From NCBI RefSeq assembly GCF_900129585.1, contig NZ_FQWF01000015.1:1-61391 (forward strand): a DNA stretch of 61,391 bases, read 5' to 3'. A program made the position numbers and the translations under genes. Positions 28,628-37,870 of the stretch are shown piece by piece. Each line of letters starts with the position of its first letter. Position 1 is the first letter of the stretch. Under the pieces are notes generated by a model. It was not told where the DNA came from. It saw nothing but the letters and a program-made list of their open reading frames with translations, and did no database searches. The stretch is from Flavobacterium micromati (lineage in GTDB: Bacteria; Bacteroidota; Bacteroidia; Flavobacteriales; Flavobacteriaceae).

Positions 28628-29110
28628 ATGTACGTTCCTTTCGAAAATTTACCTGAAGAGTCCAAAATTTGGATTTATCAATCGAATAGAAAATTCTCAG
28701 ATACAGAATTTTCTGAAATAGAAATTGCACTAAAATCTTTTTTAGACCAGTGGGCAGCGCATGGCACTAGCTTAGAAGCTTCTTATTTGCTAAAATACAA
28801 TCGATTTATTATTCTTGCCGTTAATCAAGACGTTCAAGCTGCATCAGGTTGCTCTATAGACTCATCTGTAGAATTTATTCAAGCGTTAGAAAAAAAATAC
28901 AGTGTGGATTTATTAGACAAGATGAATGTCACTTTTAAGCTGGGCGAACATATTGCTCATAAGCCACTTATAGACTTCAAAAAAATGGTTAAAGATAAAG
29001 CAGTTACTGAAAACACAGTAGTTTTTAATAATTTAGTAAATAATATAGAGGAATTTAATGAATCTTGGGAAGTACCTGCTATTGACAGCTGGCACAGTCG
29101 TTTTTTCTAA
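28628..29110 (+). CDS. Conserved small protein (often labelled 'ABC transporter ATPase', label not supported)
   Basis: A 160-residue soluble protein that begins with MYVPFENLPEESKIWIYQSNRKFS and ends with PAIDSWHSRFF. Relatives are, as I recall, often named ABC transporter ATPase in databases, but no Walker A, Walker B or signature motif is present, so the name is misleading. I see an N-terminal alpha/beta part (KSFLDQWAAHGTSLEASYLLKYNRFIILAVN) and a helical C-terminus. It comes 45 nt after the CCG-domain gene and probably ends this operon, since a terminator follows at 29208. Confidence 0.75.
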   Translation: MYVPFENLPEESKIWIYQSNRKFSDTEFSEIEIALKSFLDQWAAHGTSLEASYLLKYNRFIILAVNQDVQAASGCSIDSSVEFIQALEKKYSVDLLDKMNVTFKLGEHIAHKPLIDFKKMVKDKAVTENTVVFNNLVNNIEEFNESWEVPAIDSWHSRFF

Positions 29111-29194
29111 ATGGAAAAATATAGCGAGTGGTTTGAGAAATTGACTGCAGAAAACCTAATGGTGTGCAAGCACATTGTTCTTTTTGATTATTGA
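29111..29194 (+). CDS. Possible 27-residue peptide ORF
   Basis: An ATG sits immediately after the TAA of the preceding gene (TAAATG) and opens a 27-codon ORF (MEKYSEWFEKLTAEN..., ending KHIVLFDY) before a TGA at 29192-29194. A perfectly placed start and a composition that looks protein-like (Trp, Glu, Lys) suggest translation by re-initiation. It could also be a decayed 3' end or chance. A terminator follows 14 bases later. Confidence 0.35.
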   Translation: MEKYSEWFEKLTAENLMVCKHIVLFDY

Positions 29195-29207
29195 ATAATT
29201 GCAAAGT

Positions 29208-29244
29208 AGTCCAGATAATAGTATTATATTATTTGGACTTTTTT
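29208..29244 (+). terminator. Rho-independent terminator of the amidase-mlaD-Fe-S operon
   Basis: A 13-bp stem AGTCCAGATAATA/TATTATTTGGACT (one G-T pair), followed by TTTTT. It lies 14 bases past the small ORF. Confidence 0.85.
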
Positions 29245-29319
29245 ATGTAAAAACATTTTATTTGAAGTCTAAATTAGATTTCTTTACCACATTTCCAAAT
29301 TAAAAAATTCGAACAATAA

Positions 29320-29937
29320 ATGAAATTCAAAAAAATATTAATATTAAAAATTTACGTAGTTCTTATTTATTTTTTCAGTTGTTTTGCTCATTCTCAAAAT
29401 GCTGATATAGATTTATTGCGCAGTCTCAATAAAAATAGAAATACGGCACTTGATCCTGCTTTTAAGGCCATTTCAAATAGCGTTGTTCCTATTGGTATAG
29501 CAGCTCCAGTAATCATTTATTCGATAGGATTGATTAAAAAAGATAGCACCGTCAAAAAACAAGCTTTGTTTATAGGACAAACTTTTTTAGTTTCGGCATT
29601 TATCACAACAGCTCTAAAACATAGTACAAAACGTGAAAGACCTTATGTTACATATCCGGATATTGATCAAGCTTATTCATCAACCGGCTATGCATTCCCT
29701 TCTGGTCATACTTCTACCGCTTTTGCTACAGCAACATCGTTAAGTATGGAATATCCTCAATGGTATGTTATTGCTCCTTCTTTTGTATGGGCATCGGCTG
29801 TTGGATATTCACGTATGCATTTAGGAGTTCATTATCCATCAGATGTTATAACTGGTGCGATTGTAGGAAGCGGTTCTGCATATTTAAGCTATAAAATGAA
29901 TAAGTGGATTAATAAAAAGAGACTGAAAAAGGGATAA
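29320..29937 (+). CDS. PAP2 family phosphatase
   Basis: A membrane-linked PAP2 (type 2 phosphatidic acid phosphatase / undecaprenyl-PP phosphatase-like) protein of 205 residues with a signal/anchor at the start (IYFFSCFAHSQ). All three phosphatase motifs are seen: KHSTKRERPY, PSGHTSTAFA and SRMHLGVHYPSDVITG. The Arg/Lys, Ser-Gly-His and His-Asp residues form the acid-phosphatase active site. It may recycle a lipid carrier at the periplasmic face or act on lipid phosphates. It is separated from the upstream operon by a terminator. Confidence 0.9.
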   Translation: MKFKKILILKIYVVLIYFFSCFAHSQNADIDLLRSLNKNRNTALDPAFKAISNSVVPIGIAAPVIIYSIGLIKKDSTVKKQALFIGQTFLVSAFITTALKHSTKRERPYVTYPDIDQAYSSTGYAFPSGHTSTAFATATSLSMEYPQWYVIAPSFVWASAVGYSRMHLGVHYPSDVITGAIVGSGSAYLSYKMNKWINKKRLKKG

Positions 29938-30047
29938 ATATGGTGTTAAAAAAATTTATTGCTGATTTGTAAGCAATTATAAGTTTAACTTTATTTCAGT
30001 AGAACTTCACCGCTATTTTAGTATTTTCGTTTTATTAAATTACATAC

Positions 30048-31181
30048 ATGAAAATAGCAATAGTTTGTTATCCTACGTTTGGTGGAAGTGGAGTAGTAGC
30101 CACAGAGTTAGGTTTAGAATTAGCACGTCGTGGTCACGAAATTCATTTTATAACCTACAGTCAACCAGTGCGTTTAGCGCTTTTAAGTAAAAATGTTCAT
30201 TACCATGAGGTAAATGTTCCTGAGTATCCATTATTTCATTACCAGCCTTATGAGTTAGCGCTTTCAAGCAAGTTAGTAGATATGGTAAAGCTGTATAAGA
30301 TTGAATTGCTTCATGTGCATTACGCCATTCCGCATGCTTACGCAGGATATATGGCAAAACAAATGTTAAAAGATGAGGGCATAAATATTCCAATGGTTAC
30401 AACTTTGCACGGTACTGATATTACGTTAGTGGGTAATCACCCATTTTACAAACCAGCAGTGACATTTAGTATCAATAAATCAGATTTTGTAACTTCGGTT
30501 TCCCAAAGTTTAAAGGATGCTACCCTTGAATTATTCAATATTAAAAATGAAATTGAAGTTATCCCGAATTTTATCGAAATTACTAAAAATCGAGTAGAAT
30601 CAGATGTTCCTTGCCAACGTTCAGTAATGGCGGAGCCAAGTGAGCGCATCATTACTCACATTAGTAATTTTAGGAAGGTAAAGAGAATTCCTGATGTAAT
30701 CAAGATTTTTTATAATATTCAAAAACAAATCCCCGCCAAACTGATGATGGTGGGCGATGGTCCTGAAAAAGAAAAAGCAGAGCATTTGTGCCAAGAATTA
30801 GGTATCGAAAATAAGGTCATTTTCTTTGGGAATAGTAATGAAATTGACAAGATTTTATGCTTAACCGATTTGTTTCTACTTCCATCAGAAACGGAAAGTT
30901 TTGGTCTAGCCGCATTAGAAGCAATGGCCTGTCGAGTTCCCGTAATTTCTAGTAATTCGGGTGGTTTAGCAGAGGTAAATTTTGAAGGAGTGTCGGGATA
31001 TTTAAGTGATGTTGGAAATGTAGAAGAAATGGCAGAAAATGCATTAAAAATTCTAACAGACGATTCAAAGCTCGAAGAATTTAAAGATAATGCTTTGGCT
31101 GTGGCGAAGCAGTTTGATATTCAAAATATTTTACCGTTGTACGAAGCATTATATCAAAAAGCAATAAATAAATATTTATAA
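30048..31181 (+). CDS. bshA: N-acetyl-alpha-D-glucosaminyl L-malate synthase BshA
   Basis: A GT4 glycosyltransferase making GlcNAc-malate, the first step of bacillithiol synthesis. The start KIAIVCYPTFGGSGVVATELGLELARRGHEIHF is the BshA signature; HVHYAIPHAYAGYMAKQ, TTLHGTDITLVG, FRKVKRIPDVI and TESFGLAALEAMACRVPVISSNSGG (with the E-x7-E pair) follow. Length of 377 is exact for the family. bshB and bshC are elsewhere. A TATTTTCG element at 30022-30029 could be its -7 box. Confidence 0.95.
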   Translation: MKIAIVCYPTFGGSGVVATELGLELARRGHEIHFITYSQPVRLALLSKNVHYHEVNVPEYPLFHYQPYELALSSKLVDMVKLYKIELLHVHYAIPHAYAGYMAKQMLKDEGINIPMVTTLHGTDITLVGNHPFYKPAVTFSINKSDFVTSVSQSLKDATLELFNIKNEIEVIPNFIEITKNRVESDVPCQRSVMAEPSERIITHISNFRKVKRIPDVIKIFYNIQKQIPAKLMMVGDGPEKEKAEHLCQELGIENKVIFFGNSNEIDKILCLTDLFLLPSETESFGLAALEAMACRVPVISSNSGGLAEVNFEGVSGYLSDVGNVEEMAENALKILTDDSKLEEFKDNALAVAKQFDIQNILPLYEALYQKAINKYL

Positions 31182-31257
31182 ATTGCAAACTAAATTACTA
31201 TTGTCAACGCAAAATGAGTTGGACTAATAAGTGTAAAACCAATCTAAATTTTAAATA

Positions 31258-31686
31258 ATGAAAAAAGTAATTTTATTATTCGTTTTAGCTACAATATCAT
31301 CATGCAGCAGCACGGCTGTAAAAAGTACTGAGCCTAATAAATTATATGAGGTTTTGTCTCAACAAGAAAACGGGGGAGCGTCTATTCGATTTTTTGAAAT
31401 ACTTTCTGAAGCGAATGAAATTGCAATGTTACAAAATGACGAAAATTTAAAGAATAAAATTAGTACAACTGACATTCAAAATGCTAATTTCATTATTTTA
31501 AATATGGGAGAAAAATCTAGTGGTGGATACAAAATAGGAATTGAGACGGTTGTTGAAACAGCTACTAATATAATCGTCACTGTCAAAGAAACAATTCCTG
31601 AACAGGGAAGTATGGTAACTCAAGCTCTAACTAATCCGTTTTGTGTTGTACAAATCAATTCGAAAAAAGCGATTCTTTTTAAATAA
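31258..31686 (+). CDS. Lipoprotein with PrcB-like C-terminal domain
   Basis: A 142-residue lipoprotein: LLFVLATISSC is the lipobox, with the lipidated Cys at about residue 16. The C-terminal half (GEKSSGGYKIGIETVVE ... QALTNPFCVVQI) matches the PrcB-type domain known from the Treponema dentilisin complex and from many Bacteroidota lipoproteins. Its function in a non-protease context is unknown. It follows bshA after 76 bases, and a shared bidirectional terminator separates it from the convergent porin-like gene. Confidence 0.7.
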   Translation: MKKVILLFVLATISSCSSTAVKSTEPNKLYEVLSQQENGGASIRFFEILSEANEIAMLQNDENLKNKISTTDIQNANFIILNMGEKSSGGYKIGIETVVETATNIIVTVKETIPEQGSMVTQALTNPFCVVQINSKKAILFK

Positions 31687-31694
31687 AAAAATAA

Positions 31695-31718
31695 AGGCTG
31701 CTCAATTGAGAGCAGCCT
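31695..31718. terminator. Bidirectional terminator between the lipoprotein and outer-membrane protein genes
   Basis: A perfect 9-bp GC-rich stem AGGCTGCTC/GAGCAGCCT around AATTGA, with an A-rich flank on the left and T-containing flank on the right. It serves convergent genes ending at 31686 and 31745. Confidence 0.85.
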
Positions 31719-31744
31719 AACATTTTAAAAATTCAGTTGTACTA

Positions 31745-32257
31745 TTAAAATTGATATCTAAGTGCTACCGCCACATCTGAACCATAATTATTTTTATAAT
31801 ATCCGCTATTTCCACCAAATTCTGGTCTGAAGTCAAGAGAAAGCAATAGTGGAATATCAAAGTTATATTCGATACCAATATTTCCAGCAGCAAATGCAAA
31901 AACATTATTATCATAATTTCTGTTGTCATCATAATCTCTATTGTAACTTCCTACACCTCCACCAATACCAGCATACCAGTTGAATCCACCATCAATATTC
32001 CATACCCATTGGTAAAGAGCTGTTAATTTGATAGCGTTGTCATTGTAATCATTATTATTGTAGTTATTTCTGTTTCTCCAACCTAAATCCAATTCTAAAC
32101 GATTGTTCTTAGACAATCCCCTTTGAAAGGAAATTTCGGTTCCAAAACCGCCGTTGCTGCCAAAACGTAAACCAATAGCATTTTTTGAGATGTCCTGTGC
32201 TTGAGCTGTAAATGCTAGTGCCACTAACATTATAATTGATAAAATAATCTTTTTCAT
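31745..32257 (-). CDS. Small outer-membrane beta-barrel protein
   Basis: A 170-residue protein with a signal peptide (IILSIIMLVALAFTAQAQ) and barrel-like alternating strands, ending with the C-terminal Phe of an outer-membrane protein (VALRYQF). Asn/Tyr/Asp-rich loops (WRNRNNYNNNDYND, YNRDYDDNRNYD) are low complexity and are typical of exposed loops in this group. The -7 box TATATTTG lies on the minus strand at 32277-32284, 20 bases before the ATG. The function is unknown; it resembles the small porin-like/OmpA-barrel class. Confidence 0.75.
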   Translation of the reverse strand: MKKIILSIIMLVALAFTAQAQDISKNAIGLRFGSNGGFGTEISFQRGLSKNNRLELDLGWRNRNNYNNNDYNDNAIKLTALYQWVWNIDGGFNWYAGIGGGVGSYNRDYDDNRNYDNNVFAFAAGNIGIEYNFDIPLLLSLDFRPEFGGNSGYYKNNYGSDVAVALRYQF

Positions 32258-32276
32258 AAGTTTGTTTTTAAGGGAC

Positions 32277-32284
32277 CAAATATA
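32277..32284 (-). promoter_or_regulatory. -7 box (TATATTTG) of the small outer-membrane protein
   Basis: Exact TAnnTTTG on the minus strand, with transcription expected about 15 bases before the ATG. A -33 TTG is not evident. Confidence 0.5.
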
Positions 32285-32492
32285 GCTTTTTTGAATTAGT
32301 GAAGGTTACAGTTTTAATATTAAAAATTATATAATTCCCATGTCACAGTAAAGCAAATTTACTAAATGAACTTTTATCAAACGTTGTTAATTGGACAGAA
32401 TAACACAAAAGATAATATTAGAATGCGAAAAATTGTCATTATAAATCTAGTAACAATTGTAAAATGTTTCTCAAAACTTTAAAGTTTAAACT

Positions 32493-32522
32493 TTTGCACC
32501 TGAAAGTAAAGTGGTACTTTTG
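32493..32522 (+). promoter_or_regulatory. Promoter of aroC
   Basis: TTTG at 32493-32496, an 18-base spacer and TACTTTTG at 32515-32522. This is close to the Bacteroidota consensus (TTTG, 19-21, TAnnTTTG). The aroC ATG is 16 bases downstream. Confidence 0.65.
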
Positions 32523-32538
32523 TTAAAAACTAACTATA

Positions 32539-33600
32539 ATGGCAGGAAATAGCTACGGAACCCTATTTAGACTTACAACTTTTGGAGAATCACATGGTGA
32601 AGCCCTAGGCGGAATTATAGATGGTTGTCCTTCTGGAATAACAATTGATTTAGAGGCAATTCAAGCAGAAATGGCTCGTCGAAAACCAGGTCAATCGGCA
32701 ATTGTTACGCAGCGTAAAGAACCAGACGACGTTCAGTTTTTATCAGGAATCTTTGAAGGTAAAACTACTGGTACATCAATAGGCTTTATTATTCCAAACA
32801 CCAATCAGAAGTCAGATGATTACTCTCATATAAAAGATAATTTTAGACCAAGTCACGCTGATTATGTTTATGAACAAAAATACGGAATACGCGATTATAG
32901 AGGTGGAGGACGAAGTTCAGCAAGAGAAACAGCGAGTAGAGTAGTTGCAGGAGCAATAGCCAAGCAAATTTTACCAGAAATTAAAATTAATGCTTACGTT
33001 TCATCAGTTGGACCACTTGTTTTAGATAAATCATACCAAGACTTAGATTTTTCAAAAACCGAAAATAATCCAGTTCGTTGTCCTGATGAAGAAATGGCAG
33101 TTGTTATGGAAGATTATATTCGCGATATTAGAAAACAAGGTGACACAGTAGGCGGAACTGTTACTTGCGTTATTCAAAATGTTCCTATTGGACTTGGGGA
33201 ACCGGTTTTTGATAAACTCCATGCCGAACTTGGAAAAGCAATGCTCTCGATAAATGCAGTAAAAGGGTTTGAATATGGCAGCGGATTTGAAGGGTCAAAA
33301 ATGAAAGGGAGCGAGCACAATGATCTTTATAATAATGACGGCACTACAAAAACTAATTTATCAGGTGGAATTCAAGGGGGTATCAGCAACGGAATGGATA
33401 TCTATTTCCGTGTTGCGTTTAAACCAGTAGCCACTATAATGCAAAAACAAGAATCCTTAGATAACAAAGGTAATATTACCGAAATGACTGGAAAAGGACG
33501 TCATGATCCATGCGTTGTTCCCCGCGCTGTACCTATAGTTGAAGCGATGGCAGCCATAGTATTAGCTGATTTTTATTTAATAAATAAAACTTTAAAATGA
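32539..33600 (+). CDS. aroC: Chorismate synthase
   Basis: Makes chorismate from 5-enolpyruvylshikimate-3-phosphate with reduced FMN, the last common step to aromatic amino acids. The sequence begins with the hallmark [31 protein letters not shown] and carries [26 protein letters not shown] and [18 protein letters not shown]. Length of 353 is standard. Its TGA overlaps the ATG of the next gene (ATGA), so the symporter is translationally coupled to it. Confidence 0.98.
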   Translation: MAGNSYGTLFRLTTFGESHGEALGGIIDGCPSGITIDLEAIQAEMARRKPGQSAIVTQRKEPDDVQFLSGIFEGKTTGTSIGFIIPNTNQKSDDYSHIKDNFRPSHADYVYEQKYGIRDYRGGGRSSARETASRVVAGAIAKQILPEIKINAYVSSVGPLVLDKSYQDLDFSKTENNPVRCPDEEMAVVMEDYIRDIRKQGDTVGGTVTCVIQNVPIGLGEPVFDKLHAELGKAMLSINAVKGFEYGSGFEGSKMKGSEHNDLYNNDGTTKTNLSGGIQGGISNGMDIYFRVAFKPVATIMQKQESLDNKGNITEMTGKGRHDPCVVPRAVPIVEAMAAIVLADFYLINKTLK

Positions 33601-34886
33601 AATTGGCCCTACATTGGAAAATATTGATAGGGATGATCCTCGGGTTGTTATTTGGGATATTGATGAAGAATTTCCAGATGGTTGGTGCCGTAACGGACTG
33701 GATCAAACCTTTTGGAACTATTTTTATAAATCTCTTAAAAATGATTGCTGTGCCACTGATTGTGGTTTCTTTAATAACTGGTCTTGCTGATTTAAAAGAT
33801 ATTTCTAAATTATCTAAATTAGGCGGAAGGACAGTCGCTCTGTATTTATTTACAACTGTTACAGCAGTTTCGATTGGTTTAGTTTTAGCAAATATTGTAA
33901 AACCTGGAAGCTATATAAATGAAGTTTCTAGAGATACTCTTTTAACAAGTTTTAATGGTGACGCTAATGCAAAAATTCAGCTGGCGGAGTCGGCTAAGAA
34001 TCAAGGACCCTTGCAACCATTAGTGGATGTGGTTCCAGAGAATTTTTTTCAGGCATTAACTGATAATGCAAGTATGTTAAAAGTAATTTTATTTACCATT
34101 CTTTTAGGTATCGGAATAATTTTAATTGATGAAAAAAAGTCGAAACCTGTGGTTGATTTTTTTAAAGGTCTAAACGAAGTTATTCTGAAAATTATTGATA
34201 TTATTATGCTTGCCGCACCCATAGGCGTTTTCGCTTTGATGGCGGCTTTGATGGTAGAAATCCCCGATTTCACAACTCTTGGAGCCTTAGCCATTTATGG
34301 ATTGACTGTATTGTTTGGTCTTTTAATAATGACATATATTGTATATCCGACGTTACTTTATAGTTTTGCTAAAGTAGGTCCTAGACGCTTTTTTTCGGCT
34401 ATTGCTCCCGCTCAATTGCTTGCTTTTTCGACTAGCTCAAGTGCGGCGACTTTACCTGTAACTTTAGAACGAGTTACTGAACACCTAGGCGTTGATGAAG
34501 AAGTTACAAGTTTTGTATTACCACTAGGCGCAACCGTAAACATGGATGGAACCAGTTTATATCAAGCCGTTGCAGCTGTGTTCATTGCACAAGCTATGGG
34601 AATTCATTTAGATTTAACCACGCAGCTGATGATCGTAGTTACAGCAACTTTGGCCTCTATTGGCTCAGCAGCTGTTCCAAGTGCAGGAATGGTGATGCTT
34701 GTAATTGTATTAGGTCAAGCAGGAATTCCAGAAGCTGGTTTAGCGCTAATATTTGCTATCGACAGGCCGTTAGATATGTGCAGAACTGTGGTTAATGTAA
34801 CAAGCGATTCAGCAGTTTGCGCTATTGTTGGAAATTCAGTTGGAAAATTGAGAAGTCCAGATGATCTTCAAGAGCGAAAATTTTAA
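33597..34886 (+). CDS. Dicarboxylate/amino acid:cation symporter, DAACS family (GltP-like)
   Basis: A 429-residue secondary transporter with eight helices and two re-entrant hairpins. HP1 is [17 protein letters not shown] (the Ser-rich tip), TM7 has NMDGTSLYQ, and TM8 has [17 protein letters not shown], where the Asp and the Arg correspond to the substrate ligands of glutamate transporters. These favour acidic amino acids as substrates. The gene overlaps the aroC stop by 4 nt, although their jobs are unrelated, and its paralogue follows after 147 bases behind a separate promoter. Confidence 0.9.
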   Translation: MKLALHWKILIGMILGLLFGILMKNFQMVGAVTDWIKPFGTIFINLLKMIAVPLIVVSLITGLADLKDISKLSKLGGRTVALYLFTTVTAVSIGLVLANIVKPGSYINEVSRDTLLTSFNGDANAKIQLAESAKNQGPLQPLVDVVPENFFQALTDNASMLKVILFTILLGIGIILIDEKKSKPVVDFFKGLNEVILKIIDIIMLAAPIGVFALMAALMVEIPDFTTLGALAIYGLTVLFGLLIMTYIVYPTLLYSFAKVGPRRFFSAIAPAQLLAFSTSSSAATLPVTLERVTEHLGVDEEVTSFVLPLGATVNMDGTSLYQAVAAVFIAQAMGIHLDLTTQLMIVVTATLASIGSAAVPSAGMVMLVIVLGQAGIPEAGLALIFAIDRPLDMCRTVVNVTSDSAVCAIVGNSVGKLRSPDDLQERKF

Positions 34887-34976
34887 CTCCCACAAAAATG
34901 ATTTGACGGTAGTAAATTATAGTTTTAGTGCTATTTTTATTTCTATTCCTGTTTTTAATAATAATTTAAATGCTTG

Positions 34977-35007
34977 TTTGATAGATGAAAAAAGAATAGT
35001 ACTTTCG
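34977..35007 (+). promoter_or_regulatory. Promoter of the second DAACS gene
   Basis: TTTG at 34977-34980, a 19-base spacer and TACTTTCG at 35000-35007 (one mismatch to TAnnTTTG). The ATG is 26 bases downstream of the box. It shows that the second symporter can be expressed apart from aroC. Confidence 0.6.
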
Positions 35008-35033
35008 GTGCCAATTTAATAATCAATCATTTA

Positions 35034-36347
35034 ATGAACAGCAATACCGATAAGAAACCATCGTTTTTTTCAGGATTAACAGGTCAAATATTAATAGCAA
35101 TGGTTTTAGGTGCTGTTTTGGGTATTTGTATCCACAACTTCATTTCTCCAGAAGACGCTCAAGCATTTAGTAAAAAAATAAAAATTTTAGCAACGGTCTT
35201 TATTAGACTAGTTCAAATGATAATTTCGCCTTTAGTATTTACCACTTTGGTTGTGGGAATTGCTAAACTTGGTGATATTAAAGCCGTAGGTAGAATTGGG
35301 GGTAAGGCTATGGGTTGGTTTTTTACAGCTTCCTTTGTTTCATTATTACTGGGAATGTTTTTTGTAAATGCTTTGAAGCCAGGCGTTGGACTTAATTTAC
35401 CAAGTATCGATCTAGCTTCCGCATCAGAAGTTACTGCTAAAACGCAAAATATTTCCTTTGAAAATTTTATTGAGCATATAGTGCCTAAAAGTATTTTTGA
35501 GGCAATGGCGACTAATGAAATTTTACAAATCGTAATTTTCTCTATTTTCTTTGGCTTAGCAGCGGCTTCATTAGGAGATTATGTTAAACCGGTTACGCAT
35601 GCTTTTGAAAAAATTTCGCATATAATTTTAAAAATGGTTAACTATGTAATGAAGTTTGCACCAATTGGAGTTTTTGGAGCCATCGCTGGAGTATTTGCAG
35701 TCCGTGATTTTCAAGAGTTAGCCATTACGTATTTTAAGTTTTTTGGTTCATTTCTTATCGGAATCTCCTCGCTTTGGGTTGTGCTGATTGTTGTTGGATA
35801 TATTTTTCTGAAAGGTAGAATGACTATTTTACTCAAAAGAATTGTTAGTCCATTAATTATCGCTTTTGGAACCACAAGTAGCGAGGCTGTTTTTCCAAAA
35901 TTAACAGAGGAGCTAGAGCGTTTTGGTGTAAAAGATAAGATTGTTTCATTTATGCTTCCCCTTGGATATTCTTTTAATTTAGATGGGAGTATGATGTACA
36001 TGACTTTTGCCAGTATATTTATAGCACAGGCGTATGGAATCGATCTAGATATTGGAACTCAAATGACAATGTTGCTTGTGTTGATGCTTACTAGTAAAGG
36101 TATTGCTGGTGTTCCACGTGCAAGTTTAGTAGTTGTTGCAGCAACTTGTGGTATGTTTGACATTCCTATTGAAGGGATTGCTTTAATATTGCCCATTGAT
36201 CATTTTTGTGATATGTTTCGTAGCGCAACAAATGTTTTAGGAAATGCATTAGCAACATCAGTTGTGGGAAAGTGGGAGGCTGATACTGAGAGCGTGAATC
36301 CAATCGAGTCTAAAATTGAAATTTTATATAATGAAAATGCCTATTAG
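35034..36347 (+). CDS. Dicarboxylate/amino acid:cation symporter, DAACS family (DctA-like paralogue)
   Basis: A 437-residue relative of the preceding gene with the same fold. Its HP1 tip is GTTSSEAVFPKLTEELERFG, with Glu after the serines as in DctA-type carriers, and TM7 is FNLDGSMMYMTFASIFIAQAYGIDL, TM8 DHFCDMFRSATNVLGNALATSVV. Because of these differences, I expect a C4-dicarboxylate or another anion substrate rather than glutamate. The stop codon lies inside the stem of a strong terminator. Confidence 0.88.
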   Translation: MNSNTDKKPSFFSGLTGQILIAMVLGAVLGICIHNFISPEDAQAFSKKIKILATVFIRLVQMIISPLVFTTLVVGIAKLGDIKAVGRIGGKAMGWFFTASFVSLLLGMFFVNALKPGVGLNLPSIDLASASEVTAKTQNISFENFIEHIVPKSIFEAMATNEILQIVIFSIFFGLAAASLGDYVKPVTHAFEKISHIILKMVNYVMKFAPIGVFGAIAGVFAVRDFQELAITYFKFFGSFLIGISSLWVVLIVVGYIFLKGRMTILLKRIVSPLIIAFGTTSSEAVFPKLTEELERFGVKDKIVSFMLPLGYSFNLDGSMMYMTFASIFIAQAYGIDLDIGTQMTMLLVLMLTSKGIAGVPRASLVVVAATCGMFDIPIEGIALILPIDHFCDMFRSATNVLGNALATSVVGKWEADTESVNPIESKIEILYNENAY

Positions 36348-36372
36348 CTTTCGCAATAGGCATTTTTTTATA
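36334..36372 (+). terminator. Rho-independent terminator overlapping the DctA-like stop codon
   Basis: A 12-bp stem AAAATGCCTATT/AATAGGCATTTT with a 9-base loop and a T-run. The left arm is coding sequence and the TAG (36345-36347) starts at the stem end. Confidence 0.88.
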
Positions 36373-36489
36373 CTATCAAATCGCAAACTTCTGTCAAAAT
36401 TCGAACGACGAAATTATTTCTGTAATAAAATATTAAATAGGTAATTCTCGAAAATCAGAGCTTGCAGCAAAATATTTAATTCTTAGAAA

Positions 36490-37743
36490 TTAATACCAGC
36501 GTTTTTTATTTTGTTTAGAAACTTCTGATTTTCTTGACTTGTGTGCGGCACCGCTTCTGTTAGAATTATTTTGTTTTACTCCCGGAGCTGTTTCAGGACT
36601 CCCTGAATGCCAACCGTAGGGATGATCACTCACGATTTTAACATCAACTTTTATTAATCTTTGAATATCTTTCCAGTACTGATGTTCGTCTTTTCCACAA
36701 AAAGATATCGCAACACCAGCATTCCCTGCACGACCAGTTCTACCTATTCTATGAACATAGGTTTCAGGAACGTTAGGTAAATCAAAATTAATTACAAAAG
36801 GCAGTTGGTCAATATCGATTCCTCTTGCTGCAATATCAGTAGCTACCAGAACATTAACTTCTTTATTTTTAAAACCATCTAAAACTCGCTGTCTTGCGTT
36901 TTGAGATTTATCTCCGTGAATTGCCTCAGCAGCGATGTCGTGTTTGCGCAGCGCTTTGACAACATTATCAGCTCCGTGTTTTGTTCGAGAAAAAACCAAA
37001 ACATTAGCTAAATTTTCGTTTTTTATTAAATGGTACAATAAATTCCTTTTTTCTCCTTTTTCAACAAAATAAACGCGTTGTTCTACATTTTCGGCAGTTG
37101 ATGAAACGGGAGAAACGCTAACTGTTGCGGGATCTTTTAAAAACATTTCGGCCAACTCTCTAATAGCTACTGGCATTGTTGCAGAAAACAAAAGTGTTTG
37201 TCTATTGTTAGGCGTCAATTTCACGATTTTTTTGACATCATTTACAAATCCCATATCCAGCATTTGATCTGCTTCGTCAAGAACTAGTGTATGTAAATGA
37301 TCTAAATCTATAAAACCTTGTTTCACTAAATCAAGCAAACGTCCAGGAGTTGCAATCAGGATGTCTATTCCTTTTTTTAACATTTCCACCTGAGGCACTT
37401 GAGAAACCCCACCAAAAATCGTTAGTTGAACTAAATTAGTATATTTTGCATATTGATCAAAATTTTGACCTATTTGAACTGCCAATTCTCTGGTAGGTGT
37501 AATTACTAAAGCACGAATTGGGCTCGCTTTTTTAGAGGATCCTACAATTCTATGAAGTTGATGAATAATTGGAATTGCAAAAGCAGCTGTTTTTCCAGTT
37601 CCTGTTTGCGCACAGCCTATCATATCGCGTCCCGATAAAACGATTGGAATTGCTTGTTCTTGTATAGGTGTTGCTTCTAAGTAGCCTTGCTCGAACACAG
37701 CTTTTTGAATACTTTTTGAGAGTGATAAATCTTCGAATAACAT
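36490..37743 (-). CDS. DEAD-box RNA helicase (RhlE-like)
   Basis: An ATP-dependent RNA helicase of 417 residues. It has, in order, the Q motif (ATPIQEQAIP), motif I AQTGTGKTAAF, PTRELAVQI, TPGRLLDL, motif II DEADQMLDMGF, motif III SAT, then LVFSRTKHGADNV, ATDIAARGIDI and HRIGRTGRAGNAG. A basic C-terminal tail (about residues 385-417: KQNNSNRSGAAHKSRKSEVSK) follows, as in RhlE-type enzymes. A likely role is ribosome assembly or cold adaptation. Minus-strand TATCTTTG at 37798-37805 could be the -7 box, with a leader of about 50 bases. Confidence 0.92.
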   Translation of the reverse strand: MLFEDLSLSKSIQKAVFEQGYLEATPIQEQAIPIVLSGRDMIGCAQTGTGKTAAFAIPIIHQLHRIVGSSKKASPIRALVITPTRELAVQIGQNFDQYAKYTNLVQLTIFGGVSQVPQVEMLKKGIDILIATPGRLLDLVKQGFIDLDHLHTLVLDEADQMLDMGFVNDVKKIVKLTPNNRQTLLFSATMPVAIRELAEMFLKDPATVSVSPVSSTAENVEQRVYFVEKGEKRNLLYHLIKNENLANVLVFSRTKHGADNVVKALRKHDIAAEAIHGDKSQNARQRVLDGFKNKEVNVLVATDIAARGIDIDQLPFVINFDLPNVPETYVHRIGRTGRAGNAGVAISFCGKDEHQYWKDIQRLIKVDVKIVSDHPYGWHSGSPETAPGVKQNNSNRSGAAHKSRKSEVSKQNKKRWY

Positions 37744-37797
37744 ATTTTAAGTTTAAATATCATGCAATAAGTACATGTATAGTGCCGCAAAGATAGG

Positions 37798-37805
37798 ATT
37801 AATAT
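37798..37805 (-). promoter_or_regulatory. -7 box (TATCTTTG) of the DEAD-box helicase gene
   Basis: Exact TAnnTTTG on the minus strand, 55 bases upstream of the ATG. No clear -33 element. Confidence 0.45.
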
Positions 37806-37870
37806 TTTTGATGCTAAATTGATACTCAAGTGAAATATGTTTCAGTAACTTTTAATCAAGCAAGCATTAC

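Noticed and set aside
33597..36347. aroC and both symporters as a functional operon
   Set aside because: The first symporter is coupled to aroC by ATGA overlap, but the second has a promoter of its own, and no metabolic link is apparent.
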